A DNA stretch of 64,000 nt, taken from Candidatus Pantoea haifensis (lineage in GTDB: Bacteria; Pseudomonadota; Gammaproteobacteria; Enterobacterales; Enterobacteriaceae). The notes under the pieces are model-generated. The model searched no databases, was not told the DNA's origin, and saw only the letters and a list, made by a program, of their open reading frames with translations. The DNA is taken from positions 2,728,001 through 2,792,000 of the forward strand of contig JAGTWN010000004.1 in the NCBI GenBank assembly GCA_018842655.1. Reading direction: 5' to 3'. Positions within the stretch are counted from its first letter, which is position 1; every line of letters begins with the position of its first letter. This document shows positions 20,130 through 30,310 of the stretch, one piece after another. The translations under genes and the position numbers were made by a program.

Positions 20130-20684
20130 ATGCGCAACATCGTAAAATATGCGGGAATTGGTTTACTGGTTTTAGGCTTAGCCGCCTGTGATCAGAAGCA
20201 AGACGAAGCAGCAAATGACAATGGCGTCAGCGCCAGTCAGTCCACACAGACAGTGACGCTGATGGATGGAAAGCTGAGTTTCTCACTGCCGCCGGGCATG
20301 TCCGATAAGAGCGGCAAACTGGGTTCTCAGGCGACAAATATGCACGTGTACGCGGATGAAACCGGTGCGCGTGCCATTATCGTGATTGCCGGTGATCCAA
20401 CCAACGATAGTCTGGATGTGCTGTCACAGCGCATGGAACAGCAGCAGCGTAACCGCGATCCGCAGTTACAGGTGGTTTCCAATAAAGCCGTGACGCTGAA
20501 AGACCAACCGGCACAGCAGCTGGATACGGTGATTTCAGCCAATAATCAGACATCGTGGTCATCAGTGATTTTGGCAAAAGTGGATGGCAAGTTACTGACG
20601 TTGCAGATCACGCTGCCGGGCGATAACCAGCAGCAAGCGCAAAGCGACGCCGATAATATTGTTAAGAGTATTACGCTGAAATAA
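20130..20684 (+). CDS. dcrB: Lipoprotein DcrB
   Basis: Envelope lipoprotein; in E. coli it is needed for phage C1 and C6 DNA entry and helps lipoprotein maturation and envelope homeostasis. The start at 20130 (MRNIVKYAGIGLLVLGLAACDQKQ) gives a lipobox LAAC and 184 residues. AAAAGGGA is 6-9 bases upstream. In E. coli yhhS follows directly; here the 13-kb iol island lies between them. Confidence 0.94.
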   Translation: MRNIVKYAGIGLLVLGLAACDQKQDEAANDNGVSASQSTQTVTLMDGKLSFSLPPGMSDKSGKLGSQATNMHVYADETGARAIIVIAGDPTNDSLDVLSQRMEQQQRNRDPQLQVVSNKAVTLKDQPAQQLDTVISANNQTSWSSVILAKVDGKLLTLQITLPGDNQQQAQSDADNIVKSITLK

Positions 20685-20713
20685 GTCACGCAGGCGGTTT
20701 TCAGTGCGTCGAT

Positions 20714-20740
20714 GCCCTCTCCCTTCGACAGGAAGAGGGC
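20714..20740. repeat. Stem-loop between convergent dcrB and iolE
   Basis: GCCCTCT and AGAGGGC arms with further pairing (CC with GG) around a short loop. No T-tract follows on either strand, but it lies exactly between two convergent genes and could act as a transcript 3' end. Confidence 0.5.
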
Positions 20741-20755
20741 ACAACGTCCAGAAAA

Positions 20756-21651
20756 CTAAATGCCTGCCTTTTCCCGAATGTACTTACGCGCTTTAACTGC
20801 GTACTCAAACGGATTCGCCAGTGCCGGATCCTGTTCCGCTTCAACCACCATCCAGCCTTTATAGCCGTAATCATCGAGAATTTTGAACACCGGTTTGAAA
20901 TCAATCACGCCGTCGCCGGGCACAGTGAAAGTGCCTTTCTTCACACCATCAAGAAATGAAAGCTTGTTTTGACGCACTTCCGCGACGACCTCATCGCGCA
21001 CATCTTTCAGGTGTACATGGAAAATGCGCGGCAGGTATTTCTCCAACACCGCCAGCATCTTCGCCTGCGATCCTTCTGAATAGTAAATGTGGCCGGTATC
21101 GTAAAGCAGCCCGACGCTTTCATCCGTCAGTGCCATAAAGCGGTCAATCTCTTCTGTGGTCTGAATGCCGGTCCCCATATGATGGTGCAGCGTGACGCGC
21201 ATGCCTTTCTCAGCGGCGATTTTTGCCAGCGCGTTGTAACCTTCTGCTGTCAGCTGCCACTCTTCATCGGTGAAAATCGGTTTCTGCTCTAATACCGCCA
21301 GTGTGGTTCCCTGAATACTTTTGCTCTGTTCAGAACAGCCAATGACGCGTGCGCCCATCGCATGTAAAAAGTTCATGTGATTAATGAACTCATCAATGGT
21401 TTTTGCTTTGTCGCCATTGGCAAAAAAGTGCTGAACCAGGCGTTACAGATTTGAATGCCGCGAATATCCAGCATGGGTTTCAAAATGGCGGGATCGCGAG
21501 GATATTTGCTACCAACTTCGCTTCCTGTAAAACCGGCCAGCGCCATTTCGCTTACCGTTTGCTGGAAGGTATTTTCGCTGCCCAACTCCGGCATGTCATC
21601 ATTGGTCCAGCCGATCGGCGCAATCGCCAGTTTTACGTTATCTTTGTTCAT
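20756..21651 (-). CDS. iolE: myo-Inosose-2 dehydratase IolE (one-base frameshift)
   Basis: Converts 2-keto-myo-inositol to 3D-trihydroxycyclohexane-1,2-dione, the second step of inositol catabolism. The start [24 protein letters not shown] at 21651 is typical of the family. Frames are joined by adding one base in the A-run at 21422-21427, restoring [20 protein letters not shown]; the repaired product is 298 residues. The TIM-barrel metal-site segments [24 protein letters not shown] and HVHLKDVR are intact. Downstream of iolG on the minus strand. Confidence 0.93.
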
Positions 21652-21702
21652 CTTGTTATCCCTGTCGACAGGGGCAGCCAGGCTGCCCACAATGAAACCG
21701 GA

Positions 21703-22716
21703 TTATTTGCTGTAAAAAGCGGGACGCGGTGGCATTTCCACTGGCTCAATTGCACCACTGTTTTGGGCTTTGAGGCAGGCATCAGCTGCGACAGAGGCAG
21801 CAAAGCCGTCCCAGGCTGAGGGTCCGGTCAGTTCACCCGCCTTCACATCGTTGATGAACGCCTGCAGCTCAACGTCATAGGCGTCGATAAAGCGATCTTT
21901 CCAGTCGACCAGAATGGTATTCGACAGTTTGGCCTCTTTACGCATCTGCACGGAGGAAGGCTCTGGCAGCTTAGCGATGCCGGTTTCGCCAACTACCTCA
22001 CATTGAATGTCGTAGCCATAGGCGCAGTTAACAAAGATTTCGACATCAATACGCACGCCTTTCTGGGTTTCGAACAGGACGATTTGTGGATCTTTCAGTC
22101 TGGCGTGGGTTTTGGACGTCACACGGGGAAAAACCACCTGCACGCTTTTGTAATCATCATTGGTCAGCCAGCGCAGCACATCCAGCTCGTGGATCAAGGT
22201 GTTGGTGATCGCCATATCAGTGGTGTAGCTTTCTGGCACGACTGGATTACGGTGTGCGCAGTGCAGCATCAGTGGCTCACCGATTTCACCGTCCGCGATC
22301 ACTTTTTTCAGCGCACGATAGCCGGCATCGTAAGGACGCATGAAACCAACCTGCACCAGACGCTTACCGTGTTTGATTTCAGCATCCACCACGCGGCGGC
22401 AGCCTTCTGCGCTCAGCGCCAGCGGTTTTTCACAAAATACCGGCTTACCGGCAGCAATCGCAGCCAGCGTAAACTCTTCGTGAGTCGGGTCCCAGGCCGT
22501 CACCAATACAGCATCCACTTCTGGCGACTGAATCACCTGATGACCATCCTGATAGACTTCCGCTTCGATATTCAGCCGTTGCAGCGCCGCACGCGCGCCG
22601 TCAACATTGATGTCCGAAACGGCAACCACTTTTGCGCCCTGTAATACATTGTTGCAGCGGCGAATATGTTCCTGACCAATTGCACCTGCACCAATCACGC
22701 CAAGTTTCAAAGTCAT
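21703..22716 (-). CDS. iolG: Inositol 2-dehydrogenase IolG
   Basis: NAD-dependent oxidation of myo-inositol to 2-keto-myo-inositol, the first catabolic step. The 337-residue product has the Rossmann motif [15 protein letters not shown], the Gfo/Idh catalytic EKPLA motif near residue 95, and the substrate region [14 protein letters not shown]-like ([18 protein letters not shown]). Placed between iolD and iolE, 51 bp before iolE. Confidence 0.95.
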   Translation of the reverse strand: MTLKLGVIGAGAIGQEHIRRCNNVLQGAKVVAVSDINVDGARAALQRLNIEAEVYQDGHQVIQSPEVDAVLVTAWDPTHEEFTLAAIAAGKPVFCEKPLALSAEGCRRVVDAEIKHGKRLVQVGFMRPYDAGYRALKKVIADGEIGEPLMLHCAHRNPVVPESYTTDMAITNTLIHELDVLRWLTNDDYKSVQVVFPRVTSKTHARLKDPQIVLFETQKGVRIDVEIFVNCAYGYDIQCEVVGETGIAKLPEPSSVQMRKEAKLSNTILVDWKDRFIDAYDVELQAFINDVKAGELTGPSAWDGFAASVAADACLKAQNSGAIEPVEMPPRPAFYSK

Positions 22717-22774
22717 AATTGCACCTGTAGGGTTCTTTCAGATAAGAAAAAGGGGCCGGAAACCAGCCCCGAGA

Positions 22775-24712
22775 TTAATACTTACGTGCCTGATCCAGAT
22801 GGGCGTTGAGGTTATCGGCGACACCTTGAGTGCGTTCTGAATCCGAAGCCTGCGCCACGCCTACGTGCCACCAGCTGAAATATTTGTGCACCATGGTTTT
22901 TGGCAATACTTTGATGTCGATCAGCGTGGAAACCGTCTGTTTCTGCGCATCTTCCAGTGCTGCTTTGAGCTGATCGAGGGTGGTCACGCGATAGGTTTTA
23001 CAGCCGTAACCGGCAGCAATAGCGGCAAAGTCGACGGGCACAAAACCGCCATCCAGTTTGCCGCCTTCCGGGTTACGGAAGCGGAACTCAGTGGTAAAGC
23101 TGTCCATACCGTGTTCCATTTGCAGATTATTGATACAGCCGTTGGTCATGTTATCCAACAGCACAACGTTGATTTTTGCGCCTTCCTGAACAGAGGTCAC
23201 CAGTTCGGAGTGCAACATCATGAAAGAGCCATCGCCGACCAGCGCATACACTTCACGCTGCGGCTGCGCCAGCTTAACGCCCAGCGCGGCATTCACTTCA
23301 TAGCCCATGCAGGAATAGCCATATTCAACGTGGTACGCATTGTAATCTTTGGTGCGCCATACGCGCTGCAGATCGCCCGGCAAGCTGCCCGCTGCCGCCA
23401 CAATCACTGCATTCTTTGGGAGCTGCTCGTTTAAGGTGCCCAGCACGCTGCTTTGCGTCAGCAGGGATTGCGTCAAACGATTAAATTCCGCAAATACCGC
23501 TTCGCGATCAATATGATCGGCAATTTCAGGGATAAAGCCTTCGCTGTATTCCACCTGATAAACACGCTGCGTCTCTTTGAGTAACTTACTTTGTGCCTGC
23601 TCAATCTGACTGCCCCAGTCGTTGCTGTAATTTTGTGAAGCCAGTGCACTGCTCAACGCCGTAAGACCTTCACGCGCATCCGCCAGCAACTGCACACCAT
23701 CCAGCTTGTAGCTGTCGAAATTGCTGACATTGATATTGAGGAAGCTGACATCGGGGTTCTGGAAAATCCATTTCGACGCGGTAGTAAAATCGGTATACCG
23801 CGTGCCAACGCCAATGACCAAATCTGCTTCTTTAGCCAGCAGGTTGGCCGCTAAACAGCCTGTTTCACCGACGCCGCCCACGTTAAGAGGGTGATCAGAA
23901 ACCAAAGTGCCTTTACCTGCCTGTGTTTCCGCAAACGGAATCTGATAGCGTTCAGCGAACTGACGCAGCGCCTCACCCGCTTCAGAATATTTCACGCCGC
24001 CCCCACAAATAATAACTGGCTTACGTTTGCGGCTAATAAGCGTTAGCGCATCTTCTAACTGTGCTGCGGTGGGTAAACGACGATCCAGACGATGCACACG
24101 TTTCTGGAAGAAATATTCTGGGTAATCCCAGGCTTCGCCCTGCACATCCTGCGGCAGAGAAAGCGTTACCGCGCCCGTTTCAGCCGGATCGGTTAAAACG
24201 CGCATCGCATTGATGCAGGCCGTCATTAATTGTTCAGGACGGCTTACGCGATCCCAGTATTTGCTCACAGCGCGGAAAGCGTCGTTGGTGCTGATACTGA
24301 GATCGTAGCTCTGCTCAATTTGTTGCAGCACCGGATCGGGTTGACGTGTAGCGAACACATCGCCCGGCAGCAGCAACAGCGGAATACGGTTAGCGGTGGC
24401 GGTGGCGGCAGCAGTAATCATGTTTGCCGCGCCTGGCCCGACGGAAGAGGTACAGGCAATGATCTGACGGCGCAAGGACTGTTTGGCAAAGCCAGTTGCC
24501 GCATGTGCCATACCCTGTTCATTACGTCCCTGATGTACCACCAGATCGCCGCTATCCTGCTCCAGCGCCTGGCCCAGGCCAAGAACGTTGCCATGTCCGA
24601 AAATAGCGAAGATGCCTTTTACAAACTTAGTTTCAACGCCATCAACATTAATATATTGATTATCAAGAAATCTAACTAACGCCTGCGCGGTAGTCAGCCT
24701 GATTGTGCCCAT
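22775..24712 (-). CDS. iolD: 3D-(3,5/4)-trihydroxycyclohexane-1,2-dione hydrolase IolD
   Basis: Thiamine-diphosphate enzyme that opens the ring to 5-deoxy-glucuronate. The start at 24712 ([25 protein letters not shown]) gives 645 residues and has AAGGAAGAG 5 bases upstream; the longer open frame to 24868 has no support. The catalytic glutamate region [17 protein letters not shown] and the ThDP-binding GDGSFMML...NN motif ([27 protein letters not shown]) are present. First gene of iolD-G-E. Confidence 0.95.
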   Translation of the reverse strand: MGTIRLTTAQALVRFLDNQYINVDGVETKFVKGIFAIFGHGNVLGLGQALEQDSGDLVVHQGRNEQGMAHAATGFAKQSLRRQIIACTSSVGPGAANMITAAATATANRIPLLLLPGDVFATRQPDPVLQQIEQSYDLSISTNDAFRAVSKYWDRVSRPEQLMTACINAMRVLTDPAETGAVTLSLPQDVQGEAWDYPEYFFQKRVHRLDRRLPTAAQLEDALTLISRKRKPVIICGGGVKYSEAGEALRQFAERYQIPFAETQAGKGTLVSDHPLNVGGVGETGCLAANLLAKEADLVIGVGTRYTDFTTASKWIFQNPDVSFLNINVSNFDSYKLDGVQLLADAREGLTALSSALASQNYSNDWGSQIEQAQSKLLKETQRVYQVEYSEGFIPEIADHIDREAVFAEFNRLTQSLLTQSSVLGTLNEQLPKNAVIVAAAGSLPGDLQRVWRTKDYNAYHVEYGYSCMGYEVNAALGVKLAQPQREVYALVGDGSFMMLHSELVTSVQEGAKINVVLLDNMTNGCINNLQMEHGMDSFTTEFRFRNPEGGKLDGGFVPVDFAAIAAGYGCKTYRVTTLDQLKAALEDAQKQTVSTLIDIKVLPKTMVHKYFSWWHVGVAQASDSERTQGVADNLNAHLDQARKY

Positions 24713-25262
24713 ATGCTCTTCCTTTACATGCTGGTGGTACCTGAATTCCGGTACAACGCGTGAAGCGAAGTAAGATGTCGGAAAAGGCGACCAGGGATAA
24801 TTGAAACGTGAGGCGATTATAAACAAATATTTTTTCCATAAAACATGATTACAGAAGAAACATTTCATTTTGCGAGTGAGATCAAATTTAAGGACGTAAC
24901 GGGATGCTGAAAAAGGCTTTATGATCGAAAAGTGGAATATTCAGTAAGCTTAAGCCATATATAAGAAATTTCATTTCACTTCAGTAGCTTCCTTTATTTA
25001 TTCAGCTACTCCTGAGATCTGCCTCACAAGCCTGAAATGGCAAGGAGCGATGTGACTCATGCCTTGTGGGTTTGTACGCTTTCCAGAGTTTTACCTGGTT
25101 CACAAAATCGCGACATACGTTTCATTTCATATTGAATTTGGAATTTTTATTCCCCATACTGCCCTCATAGCCAATCGGGCACCTTGAGACCCCGGAAGCA
25201 AAGCGCGCGATGTCGGGCTTTTCGCCGACAGTGTCTGCTTATCACAGAAGGAAACCACAGGT
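24713..25262. promoter_or_regulatory. Divergent iolD/iolC control region
   Basis: 550 bp, AT-rich, between divergent iolD and iolC. It has three copies of ATTTCAT (24862-24868, 24968-24974, 25124-25130), the first two in small palindromes (GAAACATTTC; GAAATTTC at 24965-24972). The same heptamer recurs before the RpiR gene and iolI. A GGAA-N6-TTCC palindrome lies at 25140-25153; as I recall, Sinorhizobium meliloti IolR recognises a site of this form. These are candidate operators, not proven ones. Confidence 0.5.
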
Positions 25263-27176
25263 ATGAGTACACAACAGAAGCGGCTTGATGTGATTTGTAT
25301 CGGGCGCATCGCCGTCGATTTTTATGGCCAGCAGATTGGTGCACGCTTAGAAGATGTCACCTCTTTTGCCAGGTATCTCGGCGGTTCATCGGGAAATGTC
25401 GCTTACGGTACCGCCATTCAGGGGTTAAAGTCCGCCATGCTGGCACGTGTGGGTGATGAGCATAACGGTCGCTTCCTGCGTGAAGAATTGCAGCGCGTGG
25501 GCTGTAATACCGAGGGATTGATCACTGATGAGAAGCGCCTCACGGGTATGGTTATCCTCGGCATTAAAGATGAAGAGACCTTTCCGCTGATTTTCTACCG
25601 TGATAACTGCGCTGATATGGGGCTGGTGCCGGAAGATATTCAAGAAGAGTTTATTGCGTCTTCCCGCGCTGTGGCGGTGACGGGTACTCACTTATCCCAT
25701 CCACAAACGCGCGAAGCTGTGTTGAAAGCGTTAAAAATCGCCAAAAGCAACGGTCTGCGCACCGCGCTGGATATCGATTATCGACCGGTATTATGGGGGC
25801 TGACCTCACTGGGTGACGGTGAAACGCGTTTCATTGAGTCCGCGCAGGTAACGCAGCAGTTACAGGAAGTGGTGCATTACTTCGATTTGATAGTAGGAAC
25901 CGAAGAAGAGTTTCATATAGCCGGTGGCAGCACCGACACACTGACCGCACTGAAGAACGTGCGCCAGGCAAGTCAGGCGACACTGGTGTGCAAACGTGGC
26001 CCGTTGGGCTGCGTGGTTTTTGAAGGAGACATTCCTGATAGCTGGGAAAAGACCAGACTGCACACGGGCGTGCGCGTCGATGTGTTAAACGTGCTGGGCG
26101 CGGGCGACGCCTTTATGTCTGGCTTGTTGCGCGGCTGGCTGAACGATGAAGGCTGGGAACAGGCCTGTCGTTATGCCAATGCTTGCGGTGCGCTGGTGGT
26201 TTCTCGCCACGGCTGTGCACCCGCTATGCCAACCAAAACCGAGCTGGATGATTTCCTGAGCCGCGATACAGAGGTGAAACGTCCCGATCGCGACAGCCGA
26301 TTAAATCATCTGCACCGCGTAACGACACGCAAACAGCAGTGGCCTGAGCTGTGTGTTTTTGCTTTTGATCACCGTAAACAACTCGCCGATATGGCGCGGG
26401 AAGCTGGCGTTGATGAAAGCGGGATCCCACAGTTGAAACGGTTGCTGTTAAAAGCAGCGGAAGAAGCAGCACAGGAAGCGGGCTTGCAGAACAAGAGCGG
26501 TATTCTGGCGGACACCACCTATGGTCAAAAAGCCCTGAACGCCATCACCGGAAAAAACTGGTGGATTGGTCGCCCGGTTGAGCTGCCAGGTTCACGTCCG
26601 CTACGCCTGGAGCACGGCAATATCGGCTCGCAATTAATTGACTGGCCTGCCGAACACGTCGTGAAGTGTTTGGTTTTTTACCATCCCCATGACAGCGCCG
26701 AACTGCGCAAAGAGCAGGACGATGTCATTCTCGACGTGTGGAAAGGTTGTAACAAGAGCGGCCATGAACTGCTACTGGAAGTGATTTTGCCTGAGAGCAA
26801 TCCCGATCATAGTGAGTCTTATTACCTTGATATACTGAGCCATTTTTACAGCCTGGGTATCCAGCCAGACTGGTGGAAATTGCCCCCACTGTCCGCAGAA
26901 ACCTGGGAGGCCATCAGCGGCCTGATCGAGCAACAGGATCCATACTGTCGCGGCATTTTGCTGTTGGGTCTGGATGCACCAGAAGAGAAGTTGAAAGCGG
27001 GCTTCGCCGCAGCTGCAAAAGCGCCCTGGGTAAAAGGCTTCGCCGTAGGCCGTACCATTTTTGGTCAACCTTCACGTCAGTGGCTGCAAGGCGAGCTGGA
27101 TGATCAGGCGCTGACAGAGGTCGTGAAAAGCAACTATTTACGACTCATTGAGTACTGGCGCGCCGCGCGAGAATGA
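25263..27176 (+). CDS. iolC: 5-Dehydro-2-deoxygluconokinase IolC fused to a DUF2090 aldolase domain
   Basis: The N-terminal 320 residues are a PfkB sugar kinase (GGSSGNVAYGTAIQGLKSAML, and the catalytic loop NVLGAGDAFMSGLLRGWL) that phosphorylates 2-deoxy-5-keto-gluconate. Residues from about 340 to 637 are the DUF2090 domain (ELCVFAFDHRKQLADMAREAGVD, GILADTTYGQKALNAI), thought to supply the IolJ-type aldolase producing DHAP and malonic semialdehyde. This fused form is common in Proteobacteria and explains the lack of a separate iolJ. AAGGAAA lies upstream of the ATG. Divergent from iolD. Confidence 0.94.
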   Translation: MSTQQKRLDVICIGRIAVDFYGQQIGARLEDVTSFARYLGGSSGNVAYGTAIQGLKSAMLARVGDEHNGRFLREELQRVGCNTEGLITDEKRLTGMVILGIKDEETFPLIFYRDNCADMGLVPEDIQEEFIASSRAVAVTGTHLSHPQTREAVLKALKIAKSNGLRTALDIDYRPVLWGLTSLGDGETRFIESAQVTQQLQEVVHYFDLIVGTEEEFHIAGGSTDTLTALKNVRQASQATLVCKRGPLGCVVFEGDIPDSWEKTRLHTGVRVDVLNVLGAGDAFMSGLLRGWLNDEGWEQACRYANACGALVVSRHGCAPAMPTKTELDDFLSRDTEVKRPDRDSRLNHLHRVTTRKQQWPELCVFAFDHRKQLADMAREAGVDESGIPQLKRLLLKAAEEAAQEAGLQNKSGILADTTYGQKALNAITGKNWWIGRPVELPGSRPLRLEHGNIGSQLIDWPAEHVVKCLVFYHPHDSAELRKEQDDVILDVWKGCNKSGHELLLEVILPESNPDHSESYYLDILSHFYSLGIQPDWWKLPPLSAETWEAISGLIEQQDPYCRGILLLGLDAPEEKLKAGFAAAAKAPWVKGFAVGRTIFGQPSRQWLQGELDDQALTEVVKSNYLRLIEYWRAARE

Positions 27177-27205
27177 GGTGAGGGTCGGGCGCCAACCGGC
27201 GCGGG

Positions 27206-27262
27206 TTTCGTTCGCTGCGCGAACCGGCGCTGATTTCGTTCGCTGCGCGAACCGGGCGCTGA
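27206..27262. repeat. Two direct copies of a 28-29-bp palindromic unit at the edge of the array
   Basis: Copies at 27206-27233 and 27234-27262 differ by one added G. Each contains GTTCGC, TGC, GCGAAC, a 6-bp hairpin. The same hairpin occurs at the junctions inside the tandem array (27908-27922 and 28596-28610), so these copies look like extra junction elements at its left end. Confidence 0.8.
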
Positions 27263-27263
27263 G

Positions 27264-29265
27264 AAGGTTTCGTTCGCCCGGCAGCCGGGCAGTTTCATTT
27301 TCCCCGCTGCAGGCGACCGACAAGGGTTGCTCAGCGGCAACCCTTGACCCGCGCTTCCGGCCTGCCCGCCCGCCGCTCCGCGGTCCCTTCGCTCTTTCTG
27401 GATTTCTGACGGAACGGCTGGATTCACCCTCCATGGTTCATTCCAGCCTCTTCGCGGCATCCATGCCGCTCGTCCTGAAATCCCTCATCCGCTCAGCGTG
27501 CAGGAAGGCCTCTGACAACCCCCGCTGCACCCGCAGCTTCCGTTCTTTACAGACTTCATGGCGGTGAGTTTTTGCGTTTCAAAACCTCAGACAACACGAA
27601 TCTGTTTTAATAAATAAAAGGATCACAGGCGGGGGTTGGTGGAGGCATCCGGCGCGCTGAGGAAAGAGCGCAGGCCAGGATGAGCCGACAGGACGTCGGC
27701 GAGAGGCCGGAACGCGCCAGGGACTGGCAAGTCCGGGCGGTCCGTCAGGCCGCAGCGAGAGACGAAGGTACAGCAGAGGCTGCCGGCCGCGGGGATTGTC
27801 AAGGGGGCCGCGACGCCCCTTGACACGTCCGCCTGCACGGAGGTGCTGAAACTGCCGCACGCCTGGCGGGCGGAACCCACACGGAGTGTTTACCCGCACG
27901 GCGGGTTTGTTCGCTGCGCGAACAGGCACGAGGAAGGTTTCGTTCGCCCGGCAGCCGGGCAGTTTCATTTTCCCCGCTGCAGGCGACCGACAAGGGTTGC
28001 TCAGCGGCAACCCTTGACCCGCGCTTCCGGCCTGCCCGCCCGCCGCTCCGCGGTCCCTTCGCTCTTTCTGGATTTCTGACGGAACGGCTGAATTCACCCT
28101 CCATGGTTCATTCCAGCCTCTTCGCGGCATCCATGCCGCTCGTCCTGAAATCCCTCATCCGCTCAGCGTGCAGGAAGGCCTCTGACAACCCCCGCTGCAC
28201 CCGCAGCTTCCGTTCTTTACAGACTTCATGGCGGTGAGTTTTTGCGTTTCAAAACCTCAGACAACACGAATCTGTTTTAATAAATAAAAGGATCACAGGC
28301 GGGGGTTGGTGGAGGCATCCGGCGCGCTGAGGAAAGAGCGCAGGCCAGGATGAGCCGACAGGACGTCGGCGAGAGGCCGGAACGCGCCAGGGACTGGCAA
28401 GTCCGGGCGGTCCGTCAGGCCGCAGCGAGAGACGAAGGTACAGCAGAGGCTGCCGGGCGCGGGGATTGTCAAGGGGGCCGCGACGCCCCTTGACACGTCC
28501 GCCTGCACGGAGGCGCTGAAACTGCCCCACGCCTGGCGGGCGGAACCCACACGGAGTGTTTACCCACACGGAGTATTTACCCGCACGGCGGGTTTTGTTC
28601 GCTGCGCGAACAGGCACGGGGAAGGTTTCGTTCGCCCGGCAGCCGGGCAGTTTCATTCTCCCTGCTGCAGGCGACCGACAAGGGTTGCTGAGCGGCAACC
28701 CTTGACCCGCGCTTCCGGCCTGCCCGCCCGCCGCTCCGCGGTCCCTTCGCTCTTTCTGGATTTCTGACGGAACGGCTGAATTCACCCTCCGTGGTTCATT
28801 CCAGCCTCTTCGCGGCATCCATGCCGCTCGTCCTGAAATCCCTCATCCGCTCAGCGTGCAGGAAGGCCTCTGACAACCCCCGCTGCACCCGCAGCTTCCG
28901 TTCTTTACAGACTTCATGGCGGTGAGTTTTTGCGTTTCAAAACCTCAGACAACACGAATCTGTTTTAATAAATAAAAGGATCACAGGCGGGGGTTGGTGG
29001 AGGCATCCGGCGCGCTGAGGAAAGAGCGCAGGCCAGGATGAGCCGACAGGACGTCGGCGAGAGGCCGGAACGCGCCAGGGACTGGCAAGTCCGGGCGGTC
29101 CGTCAGGCCGCAGCGAGAGACGAAGGTACAGCAGAGGCTGCCGGGCGCGGGGATTGTTAAGGGGGCCGCGACGCCCCCTTGACACGTCCGCCTGCACGGA
29201 GGTGCTGAAACTGCCCCACGCCTGGCGGGCGGAACCCACACGGAGTGTTTACCCCCACGGCGGGC
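27264..29265. repeat. Three tandem copies of a GC-rich, hairpin-rich 670-690-bp element, probably non-coding
   Basis: Units start at 27264 (670 bp), 27934 (688 bp, with an 18-bp internal duplication near 28560) and 28622 (truncated, ending near 29263). They are almost identical, with only scattered substitutions. Each carries two strong hairpins: CAAGGGTTGC/GCAACCCTTG (27321, 27991, 28679) and TGTCAAGGGG/CCCCTTGACA (27797, 28467; 29155 in the third unit), plus GCCCGGC/GCCGGGC. A low-GC island (TTTTAATAAATAAAAGG) sits mid-unit. Several frames are open on both strands because of high GC; the Arg/Pro/Gly-rich products look spurious. No transposase, integrase or RNA family is recognised. The array lies between iolC and the RpiR gene. 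Confidence 0.9.
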
Positions 29266-29297
29266 CGGACCACCCCTACCCCTTCATTTTGTGAGGC

Positions 29298-29317
29298 ATT
29301 TCATAATCCGATGAAAT
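29298..29317. promoter_or_regulatory. Candidate operator before the RpiR-type regulator
   Basis: A perfect inverted repeat ATTTCAT, 6 bp, ATGAAAT. A third half-site ATGAAAT follows at 29342-29348 in a partial palindrome. It lies about 100 bp before the regulator's ATG and suggests autoregulation; the word is shared with the iolD/iolC and iolA/iolI regions. Confidence 0.5.
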
Positions 29318-29414
29318 AAAGACCTCATTCGGCGCAAACAAATGAAATTTTCCATCCATCTGGTACTATAGCGTTCATTATCCAGCCAATATTCTTATTA
29401 AACGGGCAGAAGTA

Positions 29415-30257
29415 ATGACCAACAACCCAACTCAACTTTCCCTGTTGCAGGACGATATTCGTCGCCGCTATGAAACACTTAGCAAACGTCTAAAACAGGT
29501 TGCTCGTTATATCCTTGATAACAGTAACAGCATTGCTTTCGACACTGTGGCATCCATTGCTCAACAGGCGGATGTGCCGCCCTCCACGCTGATTCGCTTT
29601 GCCAACGCCTTCGGCTTTAGCGGCTTCAATGAAATGAAACAAGTCTTTCGTCAGCATCTGATGGAAGAAACCGTTAACTACACTGAACGCGCGCGTCTGT
29701 TCCGTCAGACATCCACTGATGACAGTGCCAGCGCACCCGAAAGTCCGGCAGAGATCCTGAACGTCTTCACGATGGTCAATAGCCAGGCGTTACAGCAGTT
29801 GGCGATGCAGGTTAATCCGGACCAGCTAAATAAAGCGGTTAAGCTGCTAAACGATGCTGAAAATATTTATGTGATTGGCTTGCGTCGCTCTTTCAGTGTT
29901 GCCTCGTATCTGGTTTATGCGCTGCGTCATCTTGAGCGTCGTGCCTTTCTGATTGATGGTTTGGGTGGCATGTTCACCGAACAGCTCAGCCTGGTGAATC
30001 CTAAAGATGTGGTAATCGCGATAAGCTATTCGCCTTATGCGCGTGAATCGGTTGAGGTGGTTGAACTCGGCGCGAAGCGCGGCGCGCATCAGATTGCCAT
30101 TACCGATAGTCAGGTTAGCCCACTGGCGGCGTTTAGTGATGTCTGCTTCGTGGTGCGTGAAGCGCAGGTTGATGGCTTCCGTTCTCAGGTCGCGTCATTG
30201 TGTCTGGCACAGACCCTGGCCGTTTCTCTCGCTTTAAATAACGCTACGGCTCAGTAA
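29415..30257 (+). CDS. RpiR-family transcriptional regulator of inositol catabolism (IolR-like)
   Basis: 280 residues. Residues 10-85 form the N-terminal HTH_6 domain (LSKRLKQVARYILDNSNSIAFDTVASIAQQADVPPSTLIRFANAFGFSGF), and about 125-265 a SIS domain (ENIYVIGLRRSFSVASYLVYALRHL, KDVVIAISYSPYARESVEVVELGAKRGAHQIAITDS) that binds a phosphosugar effector. Its place inside the iol island points to control of the iol genes, probably as a repressor released by a pathway intermediate. It is oriented with iolC but separated from it by the repeat array. Confidence 0.9.
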   Translation: MTNNPTQLSLLQDDIRRRYETLSKRLKQVARYILDNSNSIAFDTVASIAQQADVPPSTLIRFANAFGFSGFNEMKQVFRQHLMEETVNYTERARLFRQTSTDDSASAPESPAEILNVFTMVNSQALQQLAMQVNPDQLNKAVKLLNDAENIYVIGLRRSFSVASYLVYALRHLERRAFLIDGLGGMFTEQLSLVNPKDVVIAISYSPYARESVEVVELGAKRGAHQIAITDSQVSPLAAFSDVCFVVREAQVDGFRSQVASLCLAQTLAVSLALNNATAQ

Positions 30258-30263
30258 GTTTCA

Positions 30264-30308
30264 GCCCTAAAAAAGCAGCCTCGCTGGGCTGCTTTGTTAG
30301 GGCGTTTT
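30264..30308. terminator. Bidirectional terminator between the RpiR gene and iolB
   Basis: Nested stems GCCCTAA/TTAGGGC (30264-30270, 30297-30303) and AAAGCAGCC/GGCTGCTTT (30272-30280, 30287-30295), followed by GTTTTAT. Placed between two convergent genes. Confidence 0.85.
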
Positions 30309-30310
30309 AT

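Noticed and set aside
22003-23434. Long plus-strand frames opposite iolG and iolD
   Set aside because: Antisense shadows of well-supported genes; no independent start signals.
27134-29241. About fifteen overlapping open frames in the repeat array as protein genes
   Set aside because: They lie on both strands and in several frames of GC-rich DNA, have Arg/Pro/Gly-rich products, no good ribosome-binding sites and no family features; treated as repeat sequence.
27206-29265. CRISPR array
   Set aside because: Units are 670-690 bp and contiguous; there are no short repeats with unique 30-40-bp spacers and no cas genes.
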